This document shows, piece after piece, positions 1 through 6,314 of a stretch of 64,000 nucleotides of DNA (its first letter is position 1; each line of letters begins with the position of its first letter). Source of the stretch: CAVVTR01 sp963751245 (GTDB taxonomy: Bacteria; Acidobacteriota; Thermoanaerobaculia; Thermoanaerobaculales; Thermoanaerobaculaceae); assembly GCA_963751245.1 (NCBI GenBank), contig CAVVTR010000007.1, forward strand, positions 186,001-250,000, read 5' to 3'. The position numbers were made by a program, and so were the translations under genes. The notes beneath the pieces were generated by a model that saw nothing but the letters and a program-made list of their open reading frames with translations, was not told the origin of the DNA and searched no databases.

Positions 1-174
1 ATGGCGGGCGACGTCCGCGGCCCGGGGCGCCCGCCCGCCCTTCCCCGCGGACGCGATGGCGAGCAGGTAGTGCGCCCCGGAGTGGGTGATCTCGTTGGCC
101 TCGAACGCCCGCCAGGTGGCGTCGGGGGCCGCCGCCGCGGCTCTGCCGCCACCGCCGTCAGCCCTGCCGGCCAT
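1..174 (-). CDS. DtxR/MntR-family metal-dependent regulator, N-terminal part only
   Basis: The reading frame opens with ATG at 174 and stays open for 58 codons to the window edge, so only the N-terminus is visible. After an Ala/Gly-rich stretch it reads EITHSGAHYLLAI followed by RAADVARH, which is the first helix and the start of the winged helix of DtxR/MntR regulators. The start lies 17 bp inside the 3' end of the preceding DtxR-FeoA gene, so it is the fourth gene of the feoB operon. Family knowledge: such proteins repress iron or manganese uptake when metal-bound. The metal-binding half lies outside the window, so the metal cannot be guessed. Confidence 0.6.
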   Translation of the reverse strand, partial: MAGRADGGGGRAAAAAPDATWRAFEANEITHSGAHYLLAIASAGKGGRAPRAADVARH

Positions 175-877
175 GGCGCTCCCCCTCGCCCAGCGGGCGC
201 AGGTAGATGCCCCGCGCGATGTCCTCCTCCACGGCCAGGATGGTGCTGTCCACCTCGATGACCAGGGAGGGGCGGCGCTGCCGCAGAGTGACCACCGCCC
301 CGGGCAGCACGCCCAGGTCGGTGAGCTGGTCGAGACGGTCCCGGTGGCGCGGCGCCACCAGCACCACGTGACCGCTCTCGCCCGGCGTGAGATCGGCCAG
401 CCGGCAGATGAGCGGTTCCATGCGGCGCCCCAGAGCGGTGCAGCAGCGCCCCGGCGGGATCGGACGGCCGTGGGGGCAGACCGGCGGATGGCCCAGGAAA
501 GAGCACACCGCCTCCGTCGCCTCGGGTGTGAGCACGTGCTCGATGGAGCAGGCGTGGCTCTCGGTCACGTCGATGGGCAGGGCGAGAACCTGGAAGAAGA
601 GCACCTCCGCGAGGCGGTGGCGCCGCACCACCGCGCGTGCCTGCTCGTGGCCGGGGCCGGTGAGCCGGAGCTCGCGGCCCTCCACCTCCACCAAACCGGT
701 CTCGATGAGCTCCTGGACGACCCCTCCCCAGCCCTCCGAGGGCCCGGCGTGGATGGTCTTGCTGAGCATGCCGACGGTGAGCCGGGAGCCGCGCTCCTGG
801 GCCGTCCACAGCTCCTCGAGGACCTCCTCACGGGCGGCCCGGGGCGAGCGGCCGCCCAGCAGGGCGAGCTCGCTCAT
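158..877 (-). CDS. DtxR-family iron-dependent regulator with C-terminal FeoA/SH3-like domain
   Basis: This is a 239-residue metal-dependent repressor. A winged helix occupies about residues 10-70. The dimerisation and metal-binding part contains ESHACSIEHVLTPEA and the CPHGRPIPPG..CC segment seen in DtxR/MntR relatives. The last 75 residues (from about PLICRLADLTPGESG) have the sequence pattern of a FeoA/SH3-like domain. The ATG at 877 follows GGAGGAG and overlaps the stop of the upstream Cys-rich gene as ATGA, which indicates translational coupling to feoB. No free-standing feoA is seen, so the fused domain may be the only FeoA-like module of the operon. The probable role is ferrous-iron-responsive control of feoB; this is inferred from context. 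Confidence 0.85.
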   Translation of the reverse strand: MSELALLGGRSPRAAREEVLEELWTAQERGSRLTVGMLSKTIHAGPSEGWGGVVQELIETGLVEVEGRELRLTGPGHEQARAVVRRHRLAEVLFFQVLALPIDVTESHACSIEHVLTPEATEAVCSFLGHPPVCPHGRPIPPGRCCTALGRRMEPLICRLADLTPGESGHVVLVAPRHRDRLDQLTDLGVLPGAVVTLRQRRPSLVIEVDSTILAVEEDIARGIYLRPLGEGERHGRQG

Positions 878-1068
878 GGTCTCCTCCCCGCGAAAACCCG
901 CCGGACCAGGTTGACGAGGGCGGACTCGGCCACGAAACGGTAGCCGCAGTAGGGGCAGCACAGGGTGCGGCAGGAGCGCGCCAGGGGGCACCCCGACGGG
1001 CACGACTCGCGGCCCGGGAAGGAGGCGCCGCACAGGGGGCAGCGGACCGCCTCGGGCTCGGCGCTCAC
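874..1068 (-). CDS. FeoB-associated small Cys-rich (zinc-ribbon-like) protein
   Basis: A 64-residue protein starts at GTG 1068, which overlaps the feoB stop as GTGA; its own TGA overlaps the next ATG. It has eight cysteines, arranged as CPLC, then CPSGC, then C-x3-CC-x2-C, all within residues 10-41. The C-terminal 20 residues are basic and hydrophobic (ALVNLVRRVFAGRR). The spacing could hold zinc or an Fe-S cluster. Its place directly behind feoB is where FeoC-type accessory proteins are found in other bacteria, but the sequence is not recognisably FeoC. The overlaps on both sides support it as a real gene although it is short. Confidence 0.65.
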   Translation of the reverse strand: MSAEPEAVRCPLCGASFPGRESCPSGCPLARSCRTLCCPYCGYRFVAESALVNLVRRVFAGRRP

Positions 1069-3038
1069 AGGGTCACCGCCAGGGCATGGAGGACCAGGTT
1101 CAAGACGGCGCCCACCGAGAACGCGAAGGGGACGATGAACGCCACCATCGCGGTGGCGGCGAGCAGCCCGCGCTCCTTGATCATCATGAAGAAGTTGGCG
1201 ATGCACGGCACGAACAGCGTGATCACCACCAGGGAGACCACCGACTGGATACCGTCCAGGAGCCCCCTGGACTGCAGGGCGAACAGGCCCGCCGCCCCGT
1301 AGTCGCGGCGCAGGAAGCCGATGAGGAACGCGTCGGCGGCCTTTTCCGGCAGCCCCAGCATCCCCACCACCACCGGCCGCGCGAGGTGCTCGAGGGCCGG
1401 GAGGGCACCCACTGCGTCGAGCCCGAACAGCAGCAGAGTGCCGAGGATGAAGAGCGGCACGGCCTCCTTGAGGTACCACTCGGTGCGCGCCACGGTCTTG
1501 ATGAGGATGTTGGAGAGGCTGGGGACCCGCAGGGGCGGTACCTCGAGGAGGAAGTCGGAGGCGCGTCCGGGCATGAGCCGCGACGAGGCCCACCCGACGC
1601 CCAGCAGCGTGGCGCCCACCACCCCGAGCCAGATGAACACGCCCAGGGGGGCCATGGCGCCGAGCATGGCGAGGATGACGCCGAGCTGCGCGGAGCACGG
1701 CACGCCGAGGGCGAGGAGGAACGTGACCAGCACCCGCTCCTTCTTCGTCGACAGGATGCGCGTGGTCAGCGTCGCCATGGTGTCGCAGCCGAGGCCCAGG
1801 ATCATGGGAAGGACCGCCTTGCCGTTGAGCCCCATCACCCGGAAGATGCGGTTCACCATGACCGCCAGGCGCGGCAGGTAGCCGGAGTCCTCCAGCACGC
1901 CGAAGAAGATGAAGAACGTGCCCACGACGGGCAGCACGATTGCGATGGCGTAGGTGAGGGCCATGGTGACCACGCCGTAGGGACCCACCAGCAGCTCCCG
2001 CAGCCAGAGCCACGGCACCAGCCGGGTCGTCAGCGCGATGGCCGCGGGGTTCAGGATCCGCCCGAACAGCCCCTTCTCGATCAGGTCCACCAGGGTGCCG
2101 GCGCCGAGGACGCCGACGAACTCGTAGGCGACGAAGAGCACGGCGGCGAGCACCGGCACGCCCCACACCGGGTGCATGGCCAGCCCGCCGAGGCGGTCGC
2201 GCAGGGAGCCCCGCTCCGCCCGGTCGACGCGGTACACGCGCCCGAGCAGGGCGGCGACGGTGCGGTGGCGGGCCGCGGCGATGGCGGCGGCGGTGCTGCC
2301 GCCGAGGGCCCGGTCCGTCTCGCCCCGGTGCTCCTCCACCCGGCGCAGCGTCTCCGGGTCGAGGTGGACTGCGGCCCACCGCGCCAGGGAGCGGTCGCCG
2401 GACAGGAGCATCAGCGCCAGGCCGCGACGGGTCGCTCCGGGCGTCTCGGGGAGGAGCGCACCCACCTCAACCACGGCGCGCTCCACCACCGCGGGGTAGG
2501 AGGGCACCAGGTCCGCCACGGCGGCCTCGGCGAGGCGGCGCGGGATGGTGTCGATTCCGGTCCGGCGGGTGGCCGTGGCGGGAATGACGGGAATGCCCAG
2601 CCGCCGCTCCAGCTCGGCGCTCTCGACGCGGATGCCCAGGTCGGCCGCCTCGTCCTGGAGGTTGAGCACGAGAACCTGACGGCGCCCGAGCTCGGCGAGC
2701 TGGGCGGTGAGGTAGAGCACGCGGCGCAGGTTCTTGGTGTCGCCCACCTGGAGCACCGTGGCGGCCGGCTCGGCGAGGAGGATGTCGCGGGTGACCTGCT
2801 CGTCCTCGGACTGGGGGGTGAGGGAGTTGGTCCCCGGCGTGTCCACGAGCTCGGGGTGGCCGGGGAGGAGCCGGGCGGTGCCGCGGGTGATCTCCACGGT
2901 GGTGCCAGGATAGTTGGAAACGTTGACGTAACGCTTTGTGAGAGCGCCGAAGATGACGCTCTTTCCCACGTTGGGGTTGCCGACCAGAAGCACCGGCGGG
3001 CCCGCGGCAGGGACGGTGTCCGTGGCGAGGGTGCTCAT
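1065..3038 (-). CDS. feoB: Ferrous iron transporter FeoB
   Basis: FeoB is a GTP-gated inner-membrane Fe2+ importer. This 657-residue protein has an N-terminal G domain with the P-loop GNPNVGKS at residues 20-27, VDTPGT (G3) and NLQD (G4). A helical spacer region follows, and then a C-terminal membrane half from about residue 290. Both conserved Cys-containing gate segments are present (GLGCDTMATLTTRIL and LGVPCSAQLG). It is slightly shorter than typical FeoB (700-770). It is the first gene of an operon with the Cys-rich protein and two DtxR-type regulators. The ATG at 3038 has no clear Shine-Dalgarno. A promoter and an overlapping palindrome lie about 45-85 bp upstream. Confidence 0.95.
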   Translation of the reverse strand: MSTLATDTVPAAGPPVLLVGNPNVGKSVIFGALTKRYVNVSNYPGTTVEITRGTARLLPGHPELVDTPGTNSLTPQSEDEQVTRDILLAEPAATVLQVGDTKNLRRVLYLTAQLAELGRRQVLVLNLQDEAADLGIRVESAELERRLGIPVIPATATRRTGIDTIPRRLAEAAVADLVPSYPAVVERAVVEVGALLPETPGATRRGLALMLLSGDRSLARWAAVHLDPETLRRVEEHRGETDRALGGSTAAAIAAARHRTVAALLGRVYRVDRAERGSLRDRLGGLAMHPVWGVPVLAAVLFVAYEFVGVLGAGTLVDLIEKGLFGRILNPAAIALTTRLVPWLWLRELLVGPYGVVTMALTYAIAIVLPVVGTFFIFFGVLEDSGYLPRLAVMVNRIFRVMGLNGKAVLPMILGLGCDTMATLTTRILSTKKERVLVTFLLALGVPCSAQLGVILAMLGAMAPLGVFIWLGVVGATLLGVGWASSRLMPGRASDFLLEVPPLRVPSLSNILIKTVARTEWYLKEAVPLFILGTLLLFGLDAVGALPALEHLARPVVVGMLGLPEKAADAFLIGFLRRDYGAAGLFALQSRGLLDGIQSVVSLVVITLFVPCIANFFMMIKERGLLAATAMVAFIVPFAFSVGAVLNLVLHALAVTL

Positions 3039-3083
3039 TCGCGCGTCGCGGGCGCCCCCTTTCGAGGCCTACCGCGCTCCGTG

Positions 3084-3112
3084 ATCCTAGACGCGGTCTC
3101 GTTGGATGTCAA
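3084..3112 (-). promoter_or_regulatory. Sigma70-type promoter of the feoB operon
   Basis: On the minus strand a perfect TTGACA (3112-3107), a 17-bp spacer and TAGGAT (3089-3084) precede feoB. They predict a transcript starting near 3077 with a leader of about 40 nt. The -35 hexamer sits inside the palindrome at 3107-3124. Confidence 0.7.
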
Positions 3113-3124
3113 GTATGCTTAACA
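3107..3124. promoter_or_regulatory. Palindromic operator candidate over the feoB -35 box
   Basis: The 18-bp sequence TGTCAAGTATGCTTAACA is an inverted repeat in which 7 of 9 positions pair. It covers the whole -35 element of the feoB promoter. A dimeric repressor bound here would block transcription. The DtxR-type products of the same operon and the Fur protein encoded just upstream are the obvious candidates. Which one binds is inference; the sequence matches neither the classic Fur nor the IdeR consensus closely. Confidence 0.5.
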
Positions 3125-3200
3125 AAAGGAGAGGGCGCCCCCGTCGGGGCAGGGCGATGGCACGGCGGCGGTCCCCCGCGCCCCGGATCCTGGAGGAGGG

Positions 3201-3644
3201 CTACTCCTCGACCTCGTGCTTCTGGCACTCCGCGCAAAGCCCCTGGATCTGCAGGGAGTAGAAGGTCGGGCGGAAGTGATAGGACAGGCAGACCTCGCGC
3301 TGGCGCTCCTCGAGCTCGGTGTCGTAGAACTCGATGATGGTGCCGCAGCCTGTGCACACCATGTGGTCGTGGCGCTTGCCCGGGGTCACCTTCTCGTAGA
3401 CGTAGTGCTCGCGGCCGAGGCGGGACTTGCGCGCGAGACCGCACTGCACCAGCAGGTCGAGGGTGCGGTAGATCGTGGCCCGGGACACCTTGCGGCCCTT
3501 GTTCCGGAGCTGGAAGAGGAGGGAATCCGCGTCCAGGTGCCCGGTGGAGTTGAAGAGCTCCTCCAGGAGCATCAGCCGCTCCTTCGTGACCTTGAGGTTG
3601 TTGTCCCGAAGGTATTGGATGAAGAACTTCTCGGCCCGTTTCAT
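3201..3644 (-). CDS. Fur-family transcriptional regulator
   Basis: This 147-residue ferric-uptake-regulator-type protein has an N-terminal winged helix with recognition helix VSRATIYRTLDLLVQCGL and a metal-sensing C-terminal half with HDHMVC. The two Cys pairs for the structural zinc, CTGC and CAEC, are intact. The ATG at 3644 follows GGAGGG. Fur proteins normally repress iron uptake with Fe2+ as corepressor; PerR and Zur share the fold and cannot be excluded from sequence alone. It lies directly upstream of feoB on the same strand but has its own promoter, and the feoB promoter lies between the two genes. Confidence 0.9.
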   Translation of the reverse strand: MKRAEKFFIQYLRDNNLKVTKERLMLLEELFNSTGHLDADSLLFQLRNKGRKVSRATIYRTLDLLVQCGLARKSRLGREHYVYEKVTPGKRHDHMVCTGCGTIIEFYDTELEERQREVCLSYHFRPTFYSLQIQGLCAECQKHEVEE

Positions 3645-3685
3645 GGCTCCCTCCGGATGTGCGTCTCAATTTCTCTACTAATGGC

Positions 3686-3718
3686 ACCTTAGCGCTTTTT
3701 TCTCCTCTGTCAAGCGCT
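3686..3718 (-). promoter_or_regulatory. fur promoter with an inverted repeat across it
   Basis: TTGACA at 3713-3708, a 16-bp spacer and TAAGGT at 3691-3686 form a likely promoter for fur, giving a leader of about 35 nt. The core is framed by an exact inverted repeat, AGCGCTT (3691-3697) and AAGCGCT (3712-3718), with 14 bp between the arms. The arrangement could be an operator for a regulator of fur. Alternatively the repeat is a weak terminator of the bactofilin transcript, which stops at 3710. Confidence 0.45.
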
Positions 3719-4069
3719 TATCTCCTCGCCGGTCCCCTCCGGCACCATGTGGACGGCGCCTTCCACCACCCCGCCCTCCTCCACCACGAGCCTCGGCGCG
3801 TAGACGTCCGCGAGAACCCGACCGCTGCTGTGGACGAGCAGCCGCTCCTTGACCCGGACGGTCCCGCGAACGGTGCCGGCAACCACCAGGCGGCCAACCT
3901 TGAGCTCGCCCTCGACCACGCCGCCCTCGCCGACCAGGAGCTCGTCGTCGCTGACGATGGTGCCGTCGACGTGGCCGTGAACCCGCAACAGCTCGCTGAA
4001 CACGACGTCGCCCTTGATGGAGCATCCCTGGTCGAGAAAACCGGTGAGCGTACCCTGAGGCTTCTTCAT
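3710..4069 (-). CDS. Bactofilin family polymer-forming protein
   Basis: This 119-residue protein has the hallmark right-handed beta-helix of bactofilins: repeating short strands with GDVVF, GHVDGTIVSDDELLVGEGG, GELKVG, GTVRGTVRV and GRVLADV. It lacks catalytic motifs. Bactofilins form cytoskeletal filaments and scaffolds. The ATG at 4069 overlaps the parB stop as ATGA, so it is translationally coupled to parAB. In Myxococcus, bactofilin scaffolds are known to position ParABS components; a similar role here is inferred from the coupling. Confidence 0.88.
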   Translation of the reverse strand: MKKPQGTLTGFLDQGCSIKGDVVFSELLRVHGHVDGTIVSDDELLVGEGGVVEGELKVGRLVVAGTVRGTVRVKERLLVHSSGRVLADVYAPRLVVEEGGVVEGAVHMVPEGTGEEISA

Positions 4070-4905
4070 CTCTTCTCCTGGGAAAGGCGCTGGAACAAGC
4101 GGATGAGCTCGTCCTCGCTCGTGAACCGGATGCGGATCTCGCCGCCCCGGCGGCGCCGCACGATCTCGACGCGGGAACCCAGCGCGGCAGCGAGGCGGTC
4201 CGTGGCGGCGGCGGTCTCGGGGTCCGTGCTCCGCCGTGGGCGCGGCTCGGCGGGCTTGAGCCGGCGCTCGAGGTCGCGCACGCTCCATCCCTCGGCGGCG
4301 CAGCGGCGGCCGAGCTCGCGCTGGCGGTCGGCATCGTCCAGCCCGGCCAGGGCGCGGGCGTGCCCCGCCGACAGCGTCCCGGCGTCCACGAGCTCCTGCA
4401 CCTCCAGGGGGAGGTTCAGGAGGCGCAGGGAGTTGGCCACCGTGGAGCGCTCCTTGCCCACGCTCGCCGCGATGGCTTCCTGGGACAGGCCCAGCTCCGT
4501 GCGCAGATGGTGGTACGCCCGCGCCTCCTCGATGGGGGTGAGGTCCTCGCGCTGCAGGTTCTCGATCAGGGCCAGCGCCAGCTGGTCGCCGTCGCCGCTG
4601 GCCTCGCGCAGGACCACCGGCACCTTTGCGAGCCCCGCAAGCCGCGCCGCGCGCCAGCGCCGCTCGCCGGCGATGAGGTGGTAGCCCCCGCCGGGGCGCC
4701 GGGTCACAACCACCGGCTGCAGCAGCCCATGCTGCTTGATGGAGGCGGCGAGCTCGGCGAGCGCATCCTCCTGGAAGATCCGGCGCGGCTGCAGCGGGTT
4801 CGGCTGGATCTCCGCGACCGCCACCTCCAGGAGCCCCGCCGCCGGACGTTCCGGCGCCTCGGGGATGAGCGCGGAAATGCCTCTACCCAGCGCGGACCGC
4901 TTCAT
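4066..4905 (-). CDS. parB: Chromosome-partitioning protein ParB
   Basis: This is a 279-residue ParB/Spo0J CTPase clamp. It has the N-terminal nuclease-like CTP-binding domain with GERRWRA (box II) and ENLQREDLTPIEEA, a central helix-turn-helix (LSQEAIAASVGKERSTVANSL) that reads parS, and a C-terminal dimerisation segment. It starts inside the 3' end of parA with a 23-bp overlap. The only match to the parS consensus that I noticed in this window lies just upstream of parA. It acts in chromosome segregation near the origin. Confidence 0.95.
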   Translation of the reverse strand: MKRSALGRGISALIPEAPERPAAGLLEVAVAEIQPNPLQPRRIFQEDALAELAASIKQHGLLQPVVVTRRPGGGYHLIAGERRWRAARLAGLAKVPVVLREASGDGDQLALALIENLQREDLTPIEEARAYHHLRTELGLSQEAIAASVGKERSTVANSLRLLNLPLEVQELVDAGTLSAGHARALAGLDDADRQRELGRRCAAEGWSVRDLERRLKPAEPRPRRSTDPETAAATDRLAAALGSRVEIVRRRRGGEIRIRFTSEDELIRLFQRLSQEKR

Positions 4906-5680
4906 GCTCCGTCCTCCTGCCGTCCCTCCGCAGCATCTCCTCCGCCAGGGCCAGGTAGGCCTGGGCTCCGCGGCTGCGGATGTCGTAGCTCAGGATCGTC
5001 CGTCCGAACGAGGGCGCCTCGGCGAGGCGCACGTTCCGGGGGATCAGCGTTTCGAACACCGCCTCGCCGAAGTAGCGGCGGACGTCGGCGACCACCTGGT
5101 TGGCCAGGCTCAGCCGCTCGTCGAAGAGGGTGAACACCACCCCCTCGACCTCGAGACCCGGGTTCCAGGCGCCTCGCACCCGGTCCAGGGTGCGCAGCAG
5201 CTCGCTCACACCCTCCAGCGCGAAGTACTCGCACTGCAGCGGCACCAGCACCGAGTCCGCGGCGGTGAGGGCGTTCAGGGTGAGGATGCCGAGGGAAGGG
5301 GGGCAGTCGACGAGGACCCACCGGTGCCCGGTAGGGGCGCTACGCAGCGCCTTCCGCAGGCGCTCCGCGCGGTCCGGCACCCCGAGGAGCTCCACCTCGG
5401 CGCCGACCAGGTCGGCCTTGGCGGGAACCAGGTCCAGGTTCGGGAATCCCGATGGGACCGCGGCGGCGCCCAGGGTCGCGCCGCCCTCCAGAACCTCGTA
5501 GGACGTGGGGCCCGAGCCTTCCCAGCCCAGCCCCGACGTGCAGTTCGACTGCGGATCCAGGTCCACCAACAGCACGGACTGCTCGTAGGCCGCGAGGGCG
5601 GCGCCCAGGTTGATGACGGTGGTGGTCTTCCCGACCCCGCCCTTCTGGTTCGCCACCGCGACAACTCGCTGGATGCTCAC
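4883..5680 (-). CDS. parA: Chromosome-partitioning ATPase ParA (Soj)
   Basis: This 265-residue ParA/MinD-type ATPase has the deviant Walker A motif KGGVGKTT close to the N-terminus, VDLDPQSN for switch I and VDCPPSLG for the Walker B region. It drives origin segregation together with ParB and parS. The start is a GTG at 5680, 16 bp after the rsmG stop and downstream of the parS site. Length and gene order are typical of chromosomal Soj. Confidence 0.95.
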   Translation of the reverse strand: MSIQRVVAVANQKGGVGKTTTVINLGAALAAYEQSVLLVDLDPQSNCTSGLGWEGSGPTSYEVLEGGATLGAAAVPSGFPNLDLVPAKADLVGAEVELLGVPDRAERLRKALRSAPTGHRWVLVDCPPSLGILTLNALTAADSVLVPLQCEYFALEGVSELLRTLDRVRGAWNPGLEVEGVVFTLFDERLSLANQVVADVRRYFGEAVFETLIPRNVRLAEAPSFGRTILSYDIRSRGAQAYLALAEEMLRRDGRRTEHEAVRAG

Positions 5681-5693
5681 GACTTCTCCCGAT

Positions 5694-5709
5694 GTTTCAC
5701 GTGGAACAT
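5694..5709 (-). promoter_or_regulatory. parS centromere site
   Basis: Read on the minus strand, TGTTCCACGTGAAACA matches the widely conserved parS consensus TGTTNCACGTGAAACA at every defined position. It overlaps the stop codon of rsmG and sits just upstream of parA, the usual place for an origin-proximal ParB nucleation site. Confidence 0.93.
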
Positions 5710-6314
5710 CGCCTCCAAACGGTCACACCGCCACGCCCCGGATCCGGCAGCCGTGAGGTTAACACACACGCCATTCCCGGCACCGCGACGCCCTGCTCCG
5801 CGCCCGGTCCCGCCCACCACAGCACCACGCCCCCGGGGCCCACCAGCTCCGCGGCCCGCGGCGCCCACACCCCCGGCGCCACCGCGCGCACGGTGACCAC
5901 GTCGTAACCGCCCCCTTCGTGCGCGTCCAGCCGCTCCCGCCGGACCTCCGCCGGCAGGCCCAGCTCCCGTACCACCTCCTTCAGGAACACCCAGCGACGC
6001 TCCCGCGGCTCGAGCAGCACGCCCTCCACGCCCCGCCGCGCCACCAGCAGCGGCACCGCGGGAAAGCCGTTCCCGCTCCCGACGTCCAGCATCCTGCCGC
6101 GCCCGGGCACCCACGTCGCCCCGGCGAGGGACTCCAGGACGTGCTCGCGCACCAACCTCCCCGCGTCGACACGCCCCACCAGGTCCGTGACCGTCGAGAA
6201 CCTTCCCAGCACGACGAGAAAGGAGGCCAGGTCGGCCGCCACCACGGCGCCCACCCCGGCCTCCTCCAGACGCGCGCTCCAGGCGGCGCGCCCGAGCTCC
6301 CGCCAGTCCGTCAC
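5697..6314 (-). CDS. rsmG: 16S rRNA (guanine-N7)-methyltransferase RsmG (GidB)
   Basis: This 205-residue SAM-dependent methyltransferase has motif I LDVGSGNGFPAVPL at about residues 76-89 and the preceding FSTVTDL...EHVLESL segment typical of RsmG. It methylates G527 of 16S rRNA (E. coli numbering). The start is GTG 6314, overlapping the yidC stop as GTGA. It is followed by parS and parA as in many bacteria. The C-terminal part is rich in Gly, Val and Arg but unbroken. Confidence 0.9.
   Translation of the reverse strand: MTDWRELGRAAWSARLEEAGVGAVVAADLASFLVVLGRFSTVTDLVGRVDAGRLVREHVLESLAGATWVPGRGRMLDVGSGNGFPAVPLLVARRGVEGVLLEPRERRWVFLKEVVRELGLPAEVRRERLDAHEGGGYDVVTVRAVAPGVWAPRAAELVGPGGVVLWWAGPGAEQGVAVPGMACVLTSRLPDPGRGGVTVWRRCST

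Noticed and set aside
86..943. Long plus-strand open frame opposite the DtxR-FeoA gene
   Set aside because: It is the antisense shadow of a conserved minus-strand gene; its composition (Arg/Ala/Gly/His-rich) shows no family pattern. Very high GC makes such antisense frames common throughout the window.
1086..3122. 678-codon plus-strand frame opposite feoB
   Set aside because: It is an antisense shadow rich in His, Glu and Gly; FeoB on the minus strand has all family motifs.
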